Positions 33,690 to 45,212 are shown, counted from the first letter of the stretch. The stretch: 64,000 nucleotides of DNA from Peromyscus leucopus (GCF_004664715.2 NC_051070.1:47440456-47504455), one strand, 5' to 3'. Notes: generated from the letters alone by a model not told the origin. Program-made: numbers and translations.

Positions 33690-34585
33690 TGTTTCTTTCC
33701 TTTGGTTTTCTTTCCTCTTCCCTGCTGGCCCTGTTAGAAGATCTTAGCATAACTAACAGTCCTGGAAGCTAGTGCACCCTTCCAAAGAGGTTTGCAGACC
33801 GCCTCCCTAAAAGAAGTCGGTCACCTTCCCCTGTCTCCTAGAGGCAAGTCCCCATTCACTCCAGGCTGATGTATCTGTGGGGACATCAGAGACAAAGGTG
33901 CCGACTGCCTTATAAATCTCAGTCTTCTGATTTGGGGGTGGCTCTTCTGTAGTGCACCCCTCCGCATACGCAGCAGCATCCGACCTTCGCATCACCGTGG
34001 AGGGACAGGGTGTGGGAACCTCTTCCAGTTGCTGCTCCAGCTGCTATTTCTGCATCAGTGATAGGCTGTCTTTTACACATAAGTTTGGTGTCTCCTGTCA
34101 AAATATGTATGCGAAACCGTAGTAACGTTGTCAGCTTGCAAATGGTAAAATCTCAGACCGTTTACAGTCTCTGACAGGAACAGGCCAAGGGATTAAAAGA
34201 GAAGAACGTTCAGCAAAATGACCAAAGAACCTGGCGGGGAAAGCTAAGCAATGTTTGGCAGGCTTTTTGTGCGGTTCCCACGCCCCACAGAGCCAGCCTC
34301 CACGGTGTTCTCGGGATGTCAATGATGGGGCTAAAGGTCTGATACTCCAGAAGATGCCGCCTTGGCATTGAGAAAATGGATGGCATCAAGGCCGCTCTCT
34401 TTTTCTCCTCACCCATTTCCCCTGAAGCAAATCACAGAACCTCTGTTTGAGAGAACGGCCCCCCTCAGAAGCACAGAGGAAGAGAACCTCCCCATCATTA
34501 GGACAGAGAATCTGAGTAAAATTGGCTTTGCAAATTTCCCACAGTTCCGTTACCATTCTATCAGCCCTCTTTGTGCAGGCTAGTT
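33690..34585. other. Intergenic, no gene seen
   Basis: No SINE; frames under 80 codons with no domain. Confidence 0.5.
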
Positions 34586-34589
34586 TTAC

Positions 34590-35135
34590 GTCAGCTTCTC
34601 TGAGAGGAGCCTCAACTGAGAAGATGCCTCCAGAAGACTGGCTGTAAGCAGGTGGGCATGCAAGGCAGTTTCCCTCCCTCCCTCCCTCCCTCTCTTTCTT
34701 TCATTCTATATTTGTTTGTTTGTTTATTTATTTAGACAGTTTCTCTGTGTAGCCAGGCTGGCCTTAAACTCACAGATCCACCTGCCTCTGCTGTGATTAA
34801 AGGTATGCACCATCAATGCTTGGCCTGGTAGGGTATTTTCTTAATTAGTGATTGATGGGGGGGGGAGCCCCACCTATTGTGGGTGATGCCACCCTGGGGC
34901 TGGTGGTCCTGGGTTCTATAAGAAAGCAGGCTCATCAAGCCATGGAGAGCAAGCCAGTAAGCAGCATTCCTCCATGGCCTCTGCATCAGCTCCTGCCTCT
35001 AGGTTCCTGCCTAGTTAGAATTCCTGCCTTGCCTTTCTTCAGTGGACTGTGACTTGGGATATGTAAACCAAATGAACCCTTTCCTCCCCAAGTTGCTGGC
35101 CACGGTGCTTCATCACAGCCACAGAAACCCTGACG
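34590..35135 (+). repeat. Type B medium-reiteration repeat split by a B1
   Basis: Halves 34590-34720 and 34828-35135 (CCTATTGTGGGTGATGCCACCC, TCATCACAGCCACAGAAACCC). Antisense B1 at 34728-34826. A TCCC-rich run lies at 34670-34700. Confidence 0.7.
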
Positions 35136-35282
35136 ATCTTCATCCAGTCATCCTGCACACCTGTCCACCTCTCACCAAACCTAAGTCTAAAATGGTTTAC
35201 CTCCACCTGTTTCTTTTGGTCCTCATTTCCTTATGAAAGTTCCTGTGTCCTGTAAATTTTATATTAAAATATATACAGAGTG

Positions 35283-35440
35283 GGCTACAGAGATGGCTCA
35301 CTGGTTAAGAGCACTGGCTGCTTTTCCAGAGGACCTAGGTCCAATTCCTAGCACCCACATGCTGGCTAGCAACTGTCTATGACTCTGTCTTAGGAGATCT
35401 GACACCCTTTTCTGGCCTCCGTGGGAACTAAGCACATTAT
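35283..35440 (+). mobile_element. B2 SINE
   Basis: GGCTACAGAGATGGCTCACTGG, GGTCCAATTCCTAGCACCC. Confidence 0.85.
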
Positions 35441-35455
35441 AAACTAAAATGCATA

Positions 35456-35606
35456 GACAGGTGCAGTGGTGGCGCACGCCTTTAATCCCAGCACTTGGGA
35501 GGCAGAGGCAGGCAGAACTCTTTGAGTTAAGGCCAGCCTGGTCTACAAAGCTAGTTCTAGGATGGCCAGGACTACACAGAGAAACTCTGTCTTGGAAAAC
35601 AAAAAG
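35456..35606 (+). mobile_element. B1 SINE
   Basis: GCAGTGGTGGCGCACGCC to CTGTCTTGGAAAAC. Confidence 0.92.
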
Positions 35607-35763
35607 CACCGGGCTGCAGTGGCCTACGCCTTTAATCCCAGCACTCGGGAGGCAGAAGCAGGCAAATCTCTGTGAGTTTGAAGCCAGCCTGGTCTACAGA
35701 GAGAGATCCAGGACAGGCACCAAAACTACTCGGAGAAACCCTGTCTCGAAAAACCAACCAACC

Positions 35764-36104
35764 TGCTGTGGATATCACTCTATGTAAATAAAACACTGAT
35801 GGCCAATGACCAGGCAGGAGGTAGGTGGGACAAGGAGAGAGGAGAATTCTGGGAAGCGGAAGGCTGGGAGAGAGACTGCAGCGACCGCCAGGAGAAGAGC
35901 ATATAGAGACTCTGGTAAGCCACCAGCCACGTGGCAAGGTATAGATTTATAGAAATGGGTTAATTTAAGATAAAAGAACAGTTAGCAAGAAGCCTGCCAC
36001 GGCCATACAGTTTATAAGTGATATAAGCGTCTGAGTGATTATTTTATAAGTGGATTGTGGGACTGCGGGGCTTGGGGAACCTGGAGAGAAGCCCTCCAGC
36101 TACA
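35764..36104 (+). repeat. 5' LTR of the mys-like element
   Basis: Starts TGCTGTGGATATCACTC and ends CTCCAGCTACA. An AATAAA lies near its start; TATA-like AT-rich DNA (TTTTATAAGTGG) lies near its end. Confidence 0.92.
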
Positions 36105-36106
36105 AA

Positions 36107-36124
36107 TGGCGCCCAACGGCTCGA
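36107..36124 (+). promoter_or_regulatory. Primer binding site, tRNA-Lys type, imperfect
   Basis: TGGCGCCCAACG, two bases after the LTR, matches the 5' part of a tRNA-Lys(1,2)-type site. The distal part (GCTCGA) departs from the canonical complement. Confidence 0.75.
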
Positions 36125-36339
36125 GTTTCCACCTTAAACCTGAGAATATTTAATAACCAATTCTAAACAGAGCCAAAACCAGGTTCCTGCTTCTTGTCTC
36201 ATATGAGCAGCTAGACGCCGCAAAACGCAGGTTTGAACACTGGCGGGTTCCTGGCGGGTGCGTTTGACCGGCAGTATGGCGGAAATGAGGCGTCTGCCAG
36301 CGGCACATTGCGCTGTATGGTAGATTTAGTCTTTACTAG

Positions 36340-36375
<36 letters not shown>

Positions 36376-38242
36376 TTTCTGGGCTACATGCTGCTTTGAT
36401 AAAAGCTTAGACCCACTATTTCTGAGACTTGATGACTCCCAGAGCTGGCGGAAAACGTACCACTGCCATGTTGGGAAGCTGAAGTGGGCGGAGCCAGCAG
36501 CCACAGCGCTGTTTCAGGCTTACAATGGTACAGTTTAAAGCAATAGGCTCAAGGCTCAAGGTAATATAAAACATAAGCCACATAAAGATGGCTACCACAC
36601 AGAGAATCTGGATTATGTTCTCTTTGATATTCATAACTAAAGAAAAACATTTGATTACAAAACCTGTTGAGTTATGCCAAAATGTATATTTTAAAGGTAC
36701 CTTGACTTCAAAATTTGGATATAAGGATATGTTACTTTGGAAAAGAGGTTCTGCTTTTGTTTCCACAGAAAGCCAGAGGCTGTGGACTTGTTCAAGATTA
36801 AGATACATCAGGTTTCACCAGCCAAGACCCCCTGAAAGGTCTCCGATGACACCATGGCCCAGATGATCCAACATCCAGACCGGTTTCAAGGCAACTGGTT
36901 CACACAATACAGCCTCACGGACTACCCCATAGGTCTAAAATTTTCTTTATATCCCCATAAGATACAGCGCCCCCCTCCAGCAGGAAGTAGTAAGAGATGC
37001 TACGCCCAAATTCCCAAATATACCAAGCTGGCTTTAGAGGTGGAATTGGCTCACTCCCCCTCTAAACCCAGACATATTGCTTTAAAAAAAATGGTTAAAA
37101 GATTCTTGTGTCCCAAATCAGAAGAGCCCTCTGGTGTGGGACAGAGAAAAACCAATATTTTTATTTAAAACAGGTTGATTATAAATGTGATCTCTTTCTA
37201 AAAAAGAAAAGGGGATATAATATAGATATATAGGAGGATATGGAGATGATAAGATAAAAGGGTAGATTAATGAACCTACTTTTAAAGAACAACTTGTTTA
37301 AAATGTTTTACATTGGTATAGATTTTAGTTTATGTTTAAAATGTTTTACATTGGTAAAAATTTTAGTTTATTAATACAAACTTAAAGTTAATTTTGTTAT
37401 ACTGTATATATATATTTCTATTCTTGTTTGAGGTATTATGTTTAACTCATTTAAAATTGTAATGGATGATTAAAAATAGATTAATAATCAGTCATCTATG
37501 ATAATCATATTTGTAGCCATGTTAGTTAAGTCTTCTAGGTATACATAGATATATTTCAGATAGATAGGTAATCTTCAAACACTTCATAGACCTAGAGAAT
37601 ATGGCATTTAAATAACTTAAAATTCTGTTGACGTGAGACACAATTGCTCCTGGCTGCACCAATTGATCCCGAGAGAATGTTGGGCTTCTAAGACATTTCC
37701 ATTTGGAAGTTTGTCTTTTGGCACAAAATGGCCTACTGGGCAAAGAACTGCCCTTGCCTTGATGGATGACAGTACAAATGCAATGCTCTCCTTTCTGGAC
37801 AAGCGGGACACAAGGAAAGCGACCACTGTACTCTGCCAAGACAGAGTAAGATGGTCTTTCAGAAATCCTGCTTCTGAAAATGGTCTGTCAGATACTCTAG
37901 GCCTGTAGCCAATTTGAATGCACCAACAATGCTGAGAAACATTAGGTGACTGTCCAGGCTGCCAGCTGTCTTGGTCTACTCTTGCAAGATTCCCGAAGTT
38001 GCTTGCATCCGTCTACCATTTCTCAGGTACCATTATGTTCCTTCTCAGGTCTTTGATGTGGTTGAAAACTAGATAGTTGTAATTTCCTCAGTTATGATAA
38101 AAGATAAGTTAGATATAAAACCTTAAACTCACAAATATAAGATAGATAGGACATCTTCTTTAATATTGTAACTATAATTCTTGCTCGGTAATTGTTTTGT
38201 TATATGTAATTTTACCATGTTAAAGTTAAAACCTTCCTTTTT

Positions 38243-38263
38243 AAAAAAAGAAGAAAGGGGAAG
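38243..38263 (+). promoter_or_regulatory. Polypurine tract of the mys-like element
   Basis: An uninterrupted purine run ending GAAAGGGGAAG abuts the 3' LTR; it would prime plus-strand DNA synthesis. Confidence 0.8.
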
Positions 38264-38604
38264 TGCTGTGGATATCACTCTATGTAAATAAAACACTGAT
38301 GGCCAATGACCAGGCAGGAGGTAGGTGGGACAAGGAGAGAGGAGAATTCTGGGAAGCGGAAGGCTGGGAGAGAGACTGCAGCGACCGCCAGGAGAAGAGC
38401 ATATAGAGACTCTGGTAAGCCACCAGCCACGTGGCAAGGTATAGATTTATAGAAATGGGTTAATTTAAGATAAAAGAACAGTTAGCAAGAAGCCTGCCAC
38501 GGCCATACAGTTTATAAGTGATATAAGCGTCTGAGTGATTATTTTATAAGTGGATTGTGGGACTGCGGGGCTTGGGGAACCTGGAGAGAAGCCCTCCAGC
38601 TACA
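38264..38604 (+). repeat. 3' LTR of the mys-like element
   Basis: No difference from the 5' LTR over 341 bp. Followed by the second CCAACC target copy and the rest of the host B1 tail. Confidence 0.92.
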
Positions 38605-38661
38605 CCAACCAAACAAACAAAAAGCAAAAATAAAAAAATTAAATAAAAAGTAAATAAAATG

Positions 38662-38762
38662 CATACCTGTCAGCCCAGCACTTGGGAGGCAGAGAGAAGA
38701 GGATTAAAAGTTTGAAGCTAGCCTGAGCTACATAGTGAGACCATAGTGAAGAGAAAGGAAAA
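38662..38762 (+). mobile_element. Old B1 fragment
   Basis: CAGCCCAGCACTTGGGAGG to CATAGTGAGACCATAG. Confidence 0.7.
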
Positions 38763-38769
38763 GATGAAA

Positions 38770-39535
38770 GAGAGGGAGGGAGTTATGGAGGTGAACCCAT
38801 CTTGGCCAGCAGGGCCTCAGCCACAATTCTTACGATTGTGAAGAAATCTCTCTCTCCTCCATCAAGTCCCTGCTGCTCCCCCGCTCCCCCGCCCCCCTGT
38901 CTGTGGAGCAGAAAGGAGCATGCTGCACACTGCCTAACCAGATTTCAGCAGCTTAGTCACTTTTCCTTTTAATAGACAGCGGCAGTTGGCGTTGCCATTG
39001 CGCTCATATTACCCAGGGCAGTCGCCCGACACATGTCCCACCTGACTCAGTCCATCACTTCCAGTTGCCCTCAGTGTATCCACTCGGGGAGGCATTGGAA
39101 GAACGGTGCCCTGGGATGTGACAGAGAAAGATTATAATGCGCCACTCCAAGGTTCAAAGTGACTGAGTGTCTAGCTTATGCTCACTAGCTACTGACACAC
39201 ATATTTTTATCTCCGGGAGCTAATATATCTTTTTGTTTTGTTTTTAAATTTTATGTGCAGCAGTTTTCCTCTTTAACTGGCCAGTTTTCACCTTAGGCTA
39301 AACATTAGTTTGGCTGTTTTGCTTACATGACAGCTAAGGAGTTCTTCGGGAAAATTCTTGAATCGATGTGCTCAAGTGAAGTTGCATGCATTGCTGTTTT
39401 TAGGTGGGTGTCCAGAGAATACTAGCCTTTGCTGTGATTTTCCAAGTCCCTGCTGGTTTCTGTGAGAGTTATGTTAGTTTTTTTTTTTCACAGCTGTAAC
39501 CAAATACCTGAGAGAAACAAATGAGAAAAGATTTT
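38770..39535. other. Intergenic, no gene seen
   Basis: No repeat except short purine runs; no exon recognised. Confidence 0.5.
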
Positions 39536-39539
39536 GTTG

Positions 39540-39690
39540 TTGCTATTTTTCAAGACAGGGTTTCTCTGTGTAGCCCTGACTGTCCTGGAGCTCTCTGTAG
39601 ACCAGACTGGCCTCAAACTCAAAGAGATCAGCTTGCTTCTGCCTCCTGAGTGCTGGGATTAAAATCTTGTACCACCACCTCCCTGTGGGG
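39540..39690 (-). mobile_element. B1 SINE
   Basis: TTTTTCAAGACAGGGTTTC to TTGTACCACCACC. Confidence 0.9.
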
Positions 39691-39792
39691 AAAAGATTTC
39701 TTTTGGCTCACAATTCAGTCTCTGGTACTGTGGACCTAAGGAGAAGCTGAACATACAGGTTTCTGTCCTATTTTGTTAGTAGCCTATTTGTA

Positions 39793-39985
39793 TGCCAGGT
39801 GGTGGTGGTGCATGCTGTTAATCCCAGCACTCAGGAGGCAGAGGCAGGTGGATCTCTGATTTCCAAGACATCCAGGGCTACAGAGAGAATCCCCGTCTCA
39901 AAAAACACTACAAAAAAAAAAAAAAAAAAGAAAAAAAGAAAAAAAGAAAAAGAAAAGAAAAACAACAACAACAACAACAAAAAAC
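39793..39985 (+). mobile_element. B1 SINE with long A-rich tail
   Basis: TATGCCAGGTGGTGGTGGTGC to CCCCGTCTCAAAAAACAC, then A-rich and CAA repeats. Confidence 0.88.
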
Positions 39986-40046
39986 CAGAACCTCAGGATT
40001 CTCATGATGCCTAGTACCTCAACAGTATTATTAAAATATTTCATGC

Positions 40047-40219
40047 CAGGCGGTGGTGGTGCACGCCTTTAATCCCAGCACTCGGGAGGCAGAGCCAGGC
40101 GGATCTCTGTGAGTTCGAGGCCAGCCTGGGCTACCAAGTGAGCTCCAGGAAAGGCGCAAAGCTACACAGAGAAACCCTGTCTCGGAAAAAAAAAAAAAAG
40201 AAAAAAAAAAGAAAAAAAA
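40047..40219 (+). mobile_element. Young B1 SINE
   Basis: GCCAGGCGGTGGTGGTGCACGC to CTGTCTCGG plus A-rich tail, with the TACCAAGTGAGCTCCAGG variant. AATATTTCA/AAATTTCA flanks suggest the target duplication. Confidence 0.92.
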
Positions 40220-40227
40220 ATTTCACG

Positions 40228-40300
40228 CGGGTCTGGGGGCATTTCTCAGTGATAGAGAATTGATTGGCAGATGCTGCCCGGGCCCAGTCCCCCGCACACA
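40228..40300 (+). mobile_element. Old ID-type SINE
   Basis: GGGGGCATTTCTCAGTGATAGAG and CCGGGCCCAGTCCCC keep box A and B outlines. Confidence 0.5.
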
Positions 40301-41090
40301 TACAAAACCAACAAAACGCCTGTCTTTTAACTGTTGACTAACAGTTGTGACTTCTGTGCCCTCTCTGGGCCTTGCCTCCAGTGAGTCACTGAGTACCTCA
40401 GTTTTCATTGGTCTGTCACTTATGACTCACAGGCTGAAGTTCTGCAGGGGACCCTTTGGTGCGCCCTGTATATGCAGAGAAGCACCATGCGCTCACTCAT
40501 AAATGATCGGAAAAGTCTCTCAAGCTGCAGAAGGTAACTGAGGAAACACCATTGAGCAAACTGCTTTGGAAAGAATTCTCCTCTAGGTGCATAGTTGACA
40601 TTTTTTCTGACTGAAGCATGTTGACCCGGACTAAACCACATCCTCTCCAGAGGTTCTCATGGCCCCGTGTGTGAGATTATTAAATGTCGTTCTCCATTGT
40701 TTGAAACCCATGTGTAGCAGCAGAAATCCACAATCTACAGGCTCTCTACATAAACAAGATGGAATATTCTAGAAGTTCAAAACATGCCCCTCCCCCCCCC
40801 ATGATAAGCTGACACTTATCATTGCTGCTATGATGTAACCAGTGGGTGGGGTTGGAGGGATTCCCTGGATAAGCTGCCAACATTATGACCTGACCTGCTA
40901 ATGGAGACGGCTGCCCCAGCAGCTAGCTCAGTCAATGGAAGGTGTGCAGCACCCTTTTCCTCTTGAGCGTGCTTCTCAGGGATTTTTGTTTGAGATAATA
41001 AAAATTACATATATACTACACATATGAATTTATACATTTTTATATAATTTATATATTAATATAAATTAAAGGTCCTCAAAAGCATTACAC
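40301..41090. other. Intergenic, no gene seen
   Basis: AT-rich near 41000; nothing recognised. Confidence 0.5.
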
Positions 41091-41091
41091 A

Positions 41092-41092
41092 T

Positions 41093-41131
<39 letters not shown>

Positions 41132-41445
41132 TTTTTTGGTTTTTCGAGACAGGGTTTCTCTGTGTAGCTTTTGCGCCTGTCCTGGAATTCACTTTGTAAC
41201 CCAGGCTGGCCTTGAACTCACAAAGATCCGCCTGCCTCTGCCTCCCAAGTTCTGGGATTAAGAGTGTATGTGCAACCACCGCCCGGCTCCTTCCTTTGGC
41301 TTTTTGAGACAGAGTTTCTCTGTTTATCCCTGGTTGTCCTGGAACTTGCTCTGTAGCCTACGCTGACCTTGAACTCGGAGATCCTCCTACCTCTGCCTTC
41401 TGAGGGCTGGGATCAAGGGTGTGCACCATCACCGGGTGCAACATT
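41092..41445 (-). mobile_element. (TTTA)n and two antisense B1 SINEs in tandem
   Basis: TTTA run 41092-41132; B1 41133-41287 (TTTTTCGAGACAGGG to CCACCGCCCGGC); B1 41296-41440 (TTTTTGAGACAGAGTTTC to CACCATCACCGG). Confidence 0.92.
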
Positions 41446-41829
41446 CTAATTTCTTAAGGATATAGAATTACATAAATTACAATGCTGCCGTTCCTCTTCC
41501 AGATAAAGCTTGTGGCCCACCAGGAAGATGCAGGCCTGTACACACATGACCTGCAAGCTGCCAATCACTGCCGTGTGGTGTCCTTGTTGGTTCAAATCCT
41601 CCTGGGTTAGTTAGGGTTCATGGAGAGTGTTCTGCCCACCAGCCAGGGCCTCTCTTTGCATGCGCTCACACAGGTCCTCAAAGGATGATGGTTTCAGCTC
41701 TCCAAGTTGCCTGAGTTGTGGCTACTCTCCTTTACCATCACCCTCATTACCAGTTCAGTTTGCCGTAGTATTCTGAACTCTCTAGTTCTGAATTCGCTCC
41801 AACAGCACAGTTCTAGTTGACTTGCCTAA
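41446..41829. other. Intergenic, no gene seen
   Basis: No repeat or exon recognised. Confidence 0.45.
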
Positions 41830-42150
41830 ACTTGTAGGGGTGGCGCACACCTTTAATGCCAGCAAATTTGGGATGCAGAGGCAGAGGCAGGTGGAGCTCT
41901 GTGAGTTTGAGGCCAGCCTGGTCTACAGAGCAAGTTCCAGGACAGCCAGGACTGTTACACAGAGAAACAGTCTCGAAAAGAAAAAAAAAAAAATTCCTTA
42001 CCGCCCTTAAGGGCGGTGGTGGCCCACACTTTTGATCTCATCTCTTGGGAGGTGGAGGTAGAAGGAACCCTGAGTTCGAGGCCAGCCTGGTCTACAGAGA
42101 GTTCCAGGACAGCCAGAGCTACACAGAGAAACCCTGTCTAGGAAAAAAAG
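41830..42150 (+). mobile_element. Two sense B1 SINEs
   Basis: 41836-41990 (GGGTGGCGCACACCTTTAATGC to CAGTCTCGAAAAG) and 42008-42148 (GGGCGGTGGTGGCCCACAC to CTGTCTAGGAAAAAAAG). Confidence 0.9.
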
Positions 42151-42159
42151 AAAAGAATT

Positions 42160-42690
42160 CCTGAGAAGCCCTAAGGAAGATGTCACCTATAGATAATCAT
42201 GCACAAGGAGGGTGGAAATGAGGAGTCCACAGGAATGCACCCCAGGGCACCTCGATTTCTAACTCTAGGACTCTTTGGAGTTTGGGGTAGCACATTTCTC
42301 TCCAGGGTGTTCCACTGGGCTCACACCTTCAAAACACTAGGCGACCGGCTTCTATGGACAGCACCCCAACCCCATGGATAAAGACGCTGCTGTCTCTAAA
42401 ATGGTGGAAACCATCCGTCACTGGGCATCATCCACTGCAATCCATCAGAGTGTGGCTCAAAATAGTGAAGGAAGCATCCCATGTATTTTCCACTTGGAAA
42501 AGTGTCCAAGTACTGAAAAGTTTAAAAAGAAAATATCTTTGCTTAGTACTGCCCTGCATGTGAGTAAGCAGGCCTGAAGAGAATTCACCAACTCAAGAGG
42601 GCACTGCAAACTGGATTAGTACCTAGCAGTTGGGGAAAGTGGGCCAGGGACTGGAAAGTCTGCACGTTCCTCCAGCACTCAGTGTCTTAT
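42160..42690. other. Intergenic, no gene seen
   Basis: Short frames only; no domain. Confidence 0.45.
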
Positions 42691-42699
42691 TTAGGGGTC

Positions 42700-43060
42700 C
42701 TATTGCTGTGTGTGATGGCTGTTCCTGGTTGTCAACCTGACTGCATCCGGAACGAACTACGATCCAGAAACGGAGGGCACACCGGTGAGGTTAGTTTTGC
42801 TTGGTTCGAAGTGGGTGAATCCACTTCTAGTCTAGACCCTCGAAGGGGGAAGACACAACTCTAACCTGGACCACATCTTCTTCTGGCAGCCTGTATAAGG
42901 ACATGGAAGAAGGAAGCTTCTGCTCTTTGCCTGCTTGTCTTCGCCTTGCTAGCAAGTCCATTCCTTCACTGGCATTGGAGCCTACTTCTTTGTGATTCCA
43001 GCACATACAGAAACCAGCTGAGACATTCAGCCTTGATTACTTGAGTAACTACTAGATTCT
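42700..43060 (+). repeat. Medium-reiteration repeat fragment
   Basis: GTGATGGCTGTTCCTGGTTGTC to CAGAAACCAGCTGAGACATTC, a type also fragmentary at 28560. Ends are approximate. Confidence 0.5.
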
Positions 43061-43189
43061 TGAACTTTCTGTTCACAGCTTGTTGGATTAAGTGGACTGC
43101 AGCCTGTAAATCACCCCAATAAATCATATATGTATATATATGGCCCTTAGGACAAACTATACCACCCAAACAGGAGTCCATGATTTGAC

Positions 43190-43860
43190 TCATTCACTAA
43201 ACCAGTGGGGAATGTAAAGGCACCAGATCTAGTAGGTCCCCAGACCTTAGCACAACTGACTCCATGATGAAAGTACCATTCAGGTTTAAAATACAGCATG
43301 TAAGATGGCACCACCTGTCAAACTAAAACAGACCTAATCCAGCAAAGTCCTTAGTTCTGGGAAAGTCTCTAACCTTGCTTTTTAGTTTCTGTAGTTCTGT
43401 TTCTAGCTAACTGTTGTTGAAGTTTGTCAACCCAGCACATTGTTTTTGTGTGTAAAAGCTCACCCCGGGGGCTACACTGGGATCCTGAATACCCAGTGTA
43501 GTCACCAGCGGGCTAATAAAGACATTTTAGATGATGAAGGCAGCTTGAATGGTCTGCTCTCAGACATCCACATGGCCACTCCTTCACATCCATGTTCAAA
43601 CGGCACCCTGCCCTGGCTTCCACAGCTAACACTCTAAGTCCTTTCTCCACCCCATCATTCACACATGCAACAAAACCCAGGGCCCACAGGTACTCGAAAC
43701 CTGTCCGTACCAAACACAACGTCAGAAAGGTGAAGTGGTGCACACCCCTGACCTGTGCAGGAAGCGCGGGTGCTTGTTTTTCTTCTCTAAGTGGCTCCAG
43801 CACTAGCTAGAAAATCAGTTAGGAAAAATGACTGAGAAAGTTGTCTTCAAAAGAAGTTGG
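43190..43860. other. Intergenic, no gene seen
   Basis: No repeat or exon recognised. Confidence 0.45.
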
Positions 43861-43861
43861 G

Positions 43862-44230
43862 AGCCTGGGATAGAAGTGCAAGCCTTATGTCCTAGCACTA
43901 AAAGGTTGAGGAGTTCGAGGCCCATCTCTACAGAGGCCCCAAAAATGCCACAATAAGCCCCCGGGGTTGAAGATGGAGCCGGTGTTGGTGGTGTGCATGC
44001 TGACTACATAAGCCCTACATCCCATTTCCAGGACCCAATCTCCTCAACAGAGGCCGATGACTACAGTCGTAGGCGGCAGAGCAAGGTTATCCTCAGCTAT
44101 TTGAAAGTAGCCTGGGATGTAAAAAGCTGTCTGAAAAGCAAAACAAGTCTCATCACCAGGCAGTGGTAGGCTGATCTCGAGTTTCAGGCCAGTCAGGGGT
44201 AGGGAAACACTGTCTTAAAAAACCAACCAC
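43862..44230 (+). mobile_element. Degraded B1-type fragments
   Basis: 43865-43950 and 44153-44228 retain B1 outlines (ACCAGGCAGTGGTAGGC, GGGAAACACTGTCTTAAAAAACC). Confidence 0.55.
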
Positions 44231-44231
44231 G

Positions 44232-44312
44232 GGGTTGAGGGTTTAGCTCAATGGTAGAGCACTTCCTGAGCAAGCGCAAGGCCTGGTCCTCAGCTCCAAA
44301 GGAAAAACAAAC
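44232..44312 (+). mobile_element. ID SINE
   Basis: GGGGTTGAGGGTTTAGCTCAATGG box A, GGCCTGGTCCTCAGC box B region, A-rich tail. Confidence 0.88.
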
Positions 44313-45108
44313 TGTTACAGAAAAGGCTCAGCCCTTATGTCAAAATCCAGCTGCAGGGCATCTTCTGGACTCCATAGGCATCTGCATCACTCACACACAC
44401 ACACACTTCTAAAAATGTACTTTTTAAAAGGACCCAAACTTTGTGCTTACTACTGACTTCTGGTTCTACCCTACAGAGCCTCTGGGCTATGATGTGTTCA
44501 CTTCTCTAGAGCTAGCACAACTAGGTTTTAGGTTTTCTCAAGGTATGTGTACTGGTTTTGACAGCAGTAACAGTGGCCTGAAACATTTTCAAAGATAATT
44601 AAGCGGCTTCCTAGATCACGACACATCCTCCCTCATCAAAATATATAATATCCAGTATTTGGGCTTCCCATCCATCACAAAGGGGTGTTAGTACCCCCTT
44701 AGATTTAGTGTACTTTCAGATTTTGATCACTGGACAAACCTCAGATTTCAAATCATAAACCCATTTTAGCTTTTGAAGATACATTAAACAGGTAGGGACT
44801 CTATAGGGTTTCCCAGTACTTCACATAAATGCAAATTCTGGTGAAATATTTTTTGACAGCTTGTCAATCAGCCACGGACAAACCTACTTTACAGCAGATA
44901 GTATGTTGTTCTAGGTTTGTTGAGATCCCTTTCACCCAGCTTTGTTCTCTTCATCCAACCTCACCCTATCAAGAAGGCTGGTGGCATTCCTTGCGTTTAC
45001 CTTGTAGTTACTTGGCTTCTGGAGTGGGAAGTAAGTAAGCAGTATCCAAACCAACTGGATCAACACATCTCACATCCTATCCCATCAGGCTCCTAAGCCA
45101 CTGTCCTC
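44313..45108. other. Intergenic, downstream of Tpt1
   Basis: AT-rich; no exon recognised. Confidence 0.5.
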
Positions 45109-45110
45109 CA

Positions 45111-45212
45111 TATATGGTGGCCCACGCCTTTAGTCCCAGCACTCAGAAGGGAGAGGTCTGGAGGCGGGACAGCCAGGACTACATGGTGAAACCCTGTCTC
45201 CAAAGGAAATAA
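45111..45212 (+). mobile_element. B1 SINE, partial
   Basis: ATATGGTGGCCCACGCC to GTGAAACCCTGTCTCC. Confidence 0.8.

Larger units (their letters stand above)
36105..38263 (+). other. Internal region of the mys-like element
   Basis: AT-rich noncoding-like body. Small open frames lie at 36588-36866 and 36854-37168, in different frames; neither shows a motif I recognise, and I do not assign gag, pol or env. A run of about 28 A lies at 36344-36371. A 38 bp tandem duplication lies at 37296-37370. Confidence 0.7.
35764..38604 (+). mobile_element. mys-like ERV, full element with identical LTRs, non-autonomous
   Basis: Two 341 bp LTRs (35764-36104 and 38264-38604) read identical base for base. They are TG...CA bounded and flanked by a perfect 6 bp target-site duplication (CCAACC), as for ERVK-type integrases. 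A lysine-tRNA-type primer binding site follows the 5' LTR and a purine tract precedes the 3' LTR. The total of 2841 bp and the LTR size agree with the published mys family of Peromyscus (about 2.8 kb, LTRs about 340 bp). The internal 2.16 kb has no open frame longer than about 105 codons on the plus strand and no visible reverse transcriptase motif, so it must have been mobilised in trans. It landed in the A-rich tail of a B1 copy. Identical LTRs imply a recent insertion. Confidence 0.9.
35608..38640 (+). mobile_element. B1 SINE whose tail hosts the mys-like element
   Basis: B1 body 35608-35750; its A/C-rich tail is split at CCAACC (35758-35763 and 38605-38610) and resumes to about 38640. Confidence 0.88.

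Noticed and set aside
36854..37168. 104-codon frame in the mys-like element as a possible gag or other viral gene
   Set aside because: Short, no motif I can recognise, and an overlapping frame precedes it. I do not assign a viral product.
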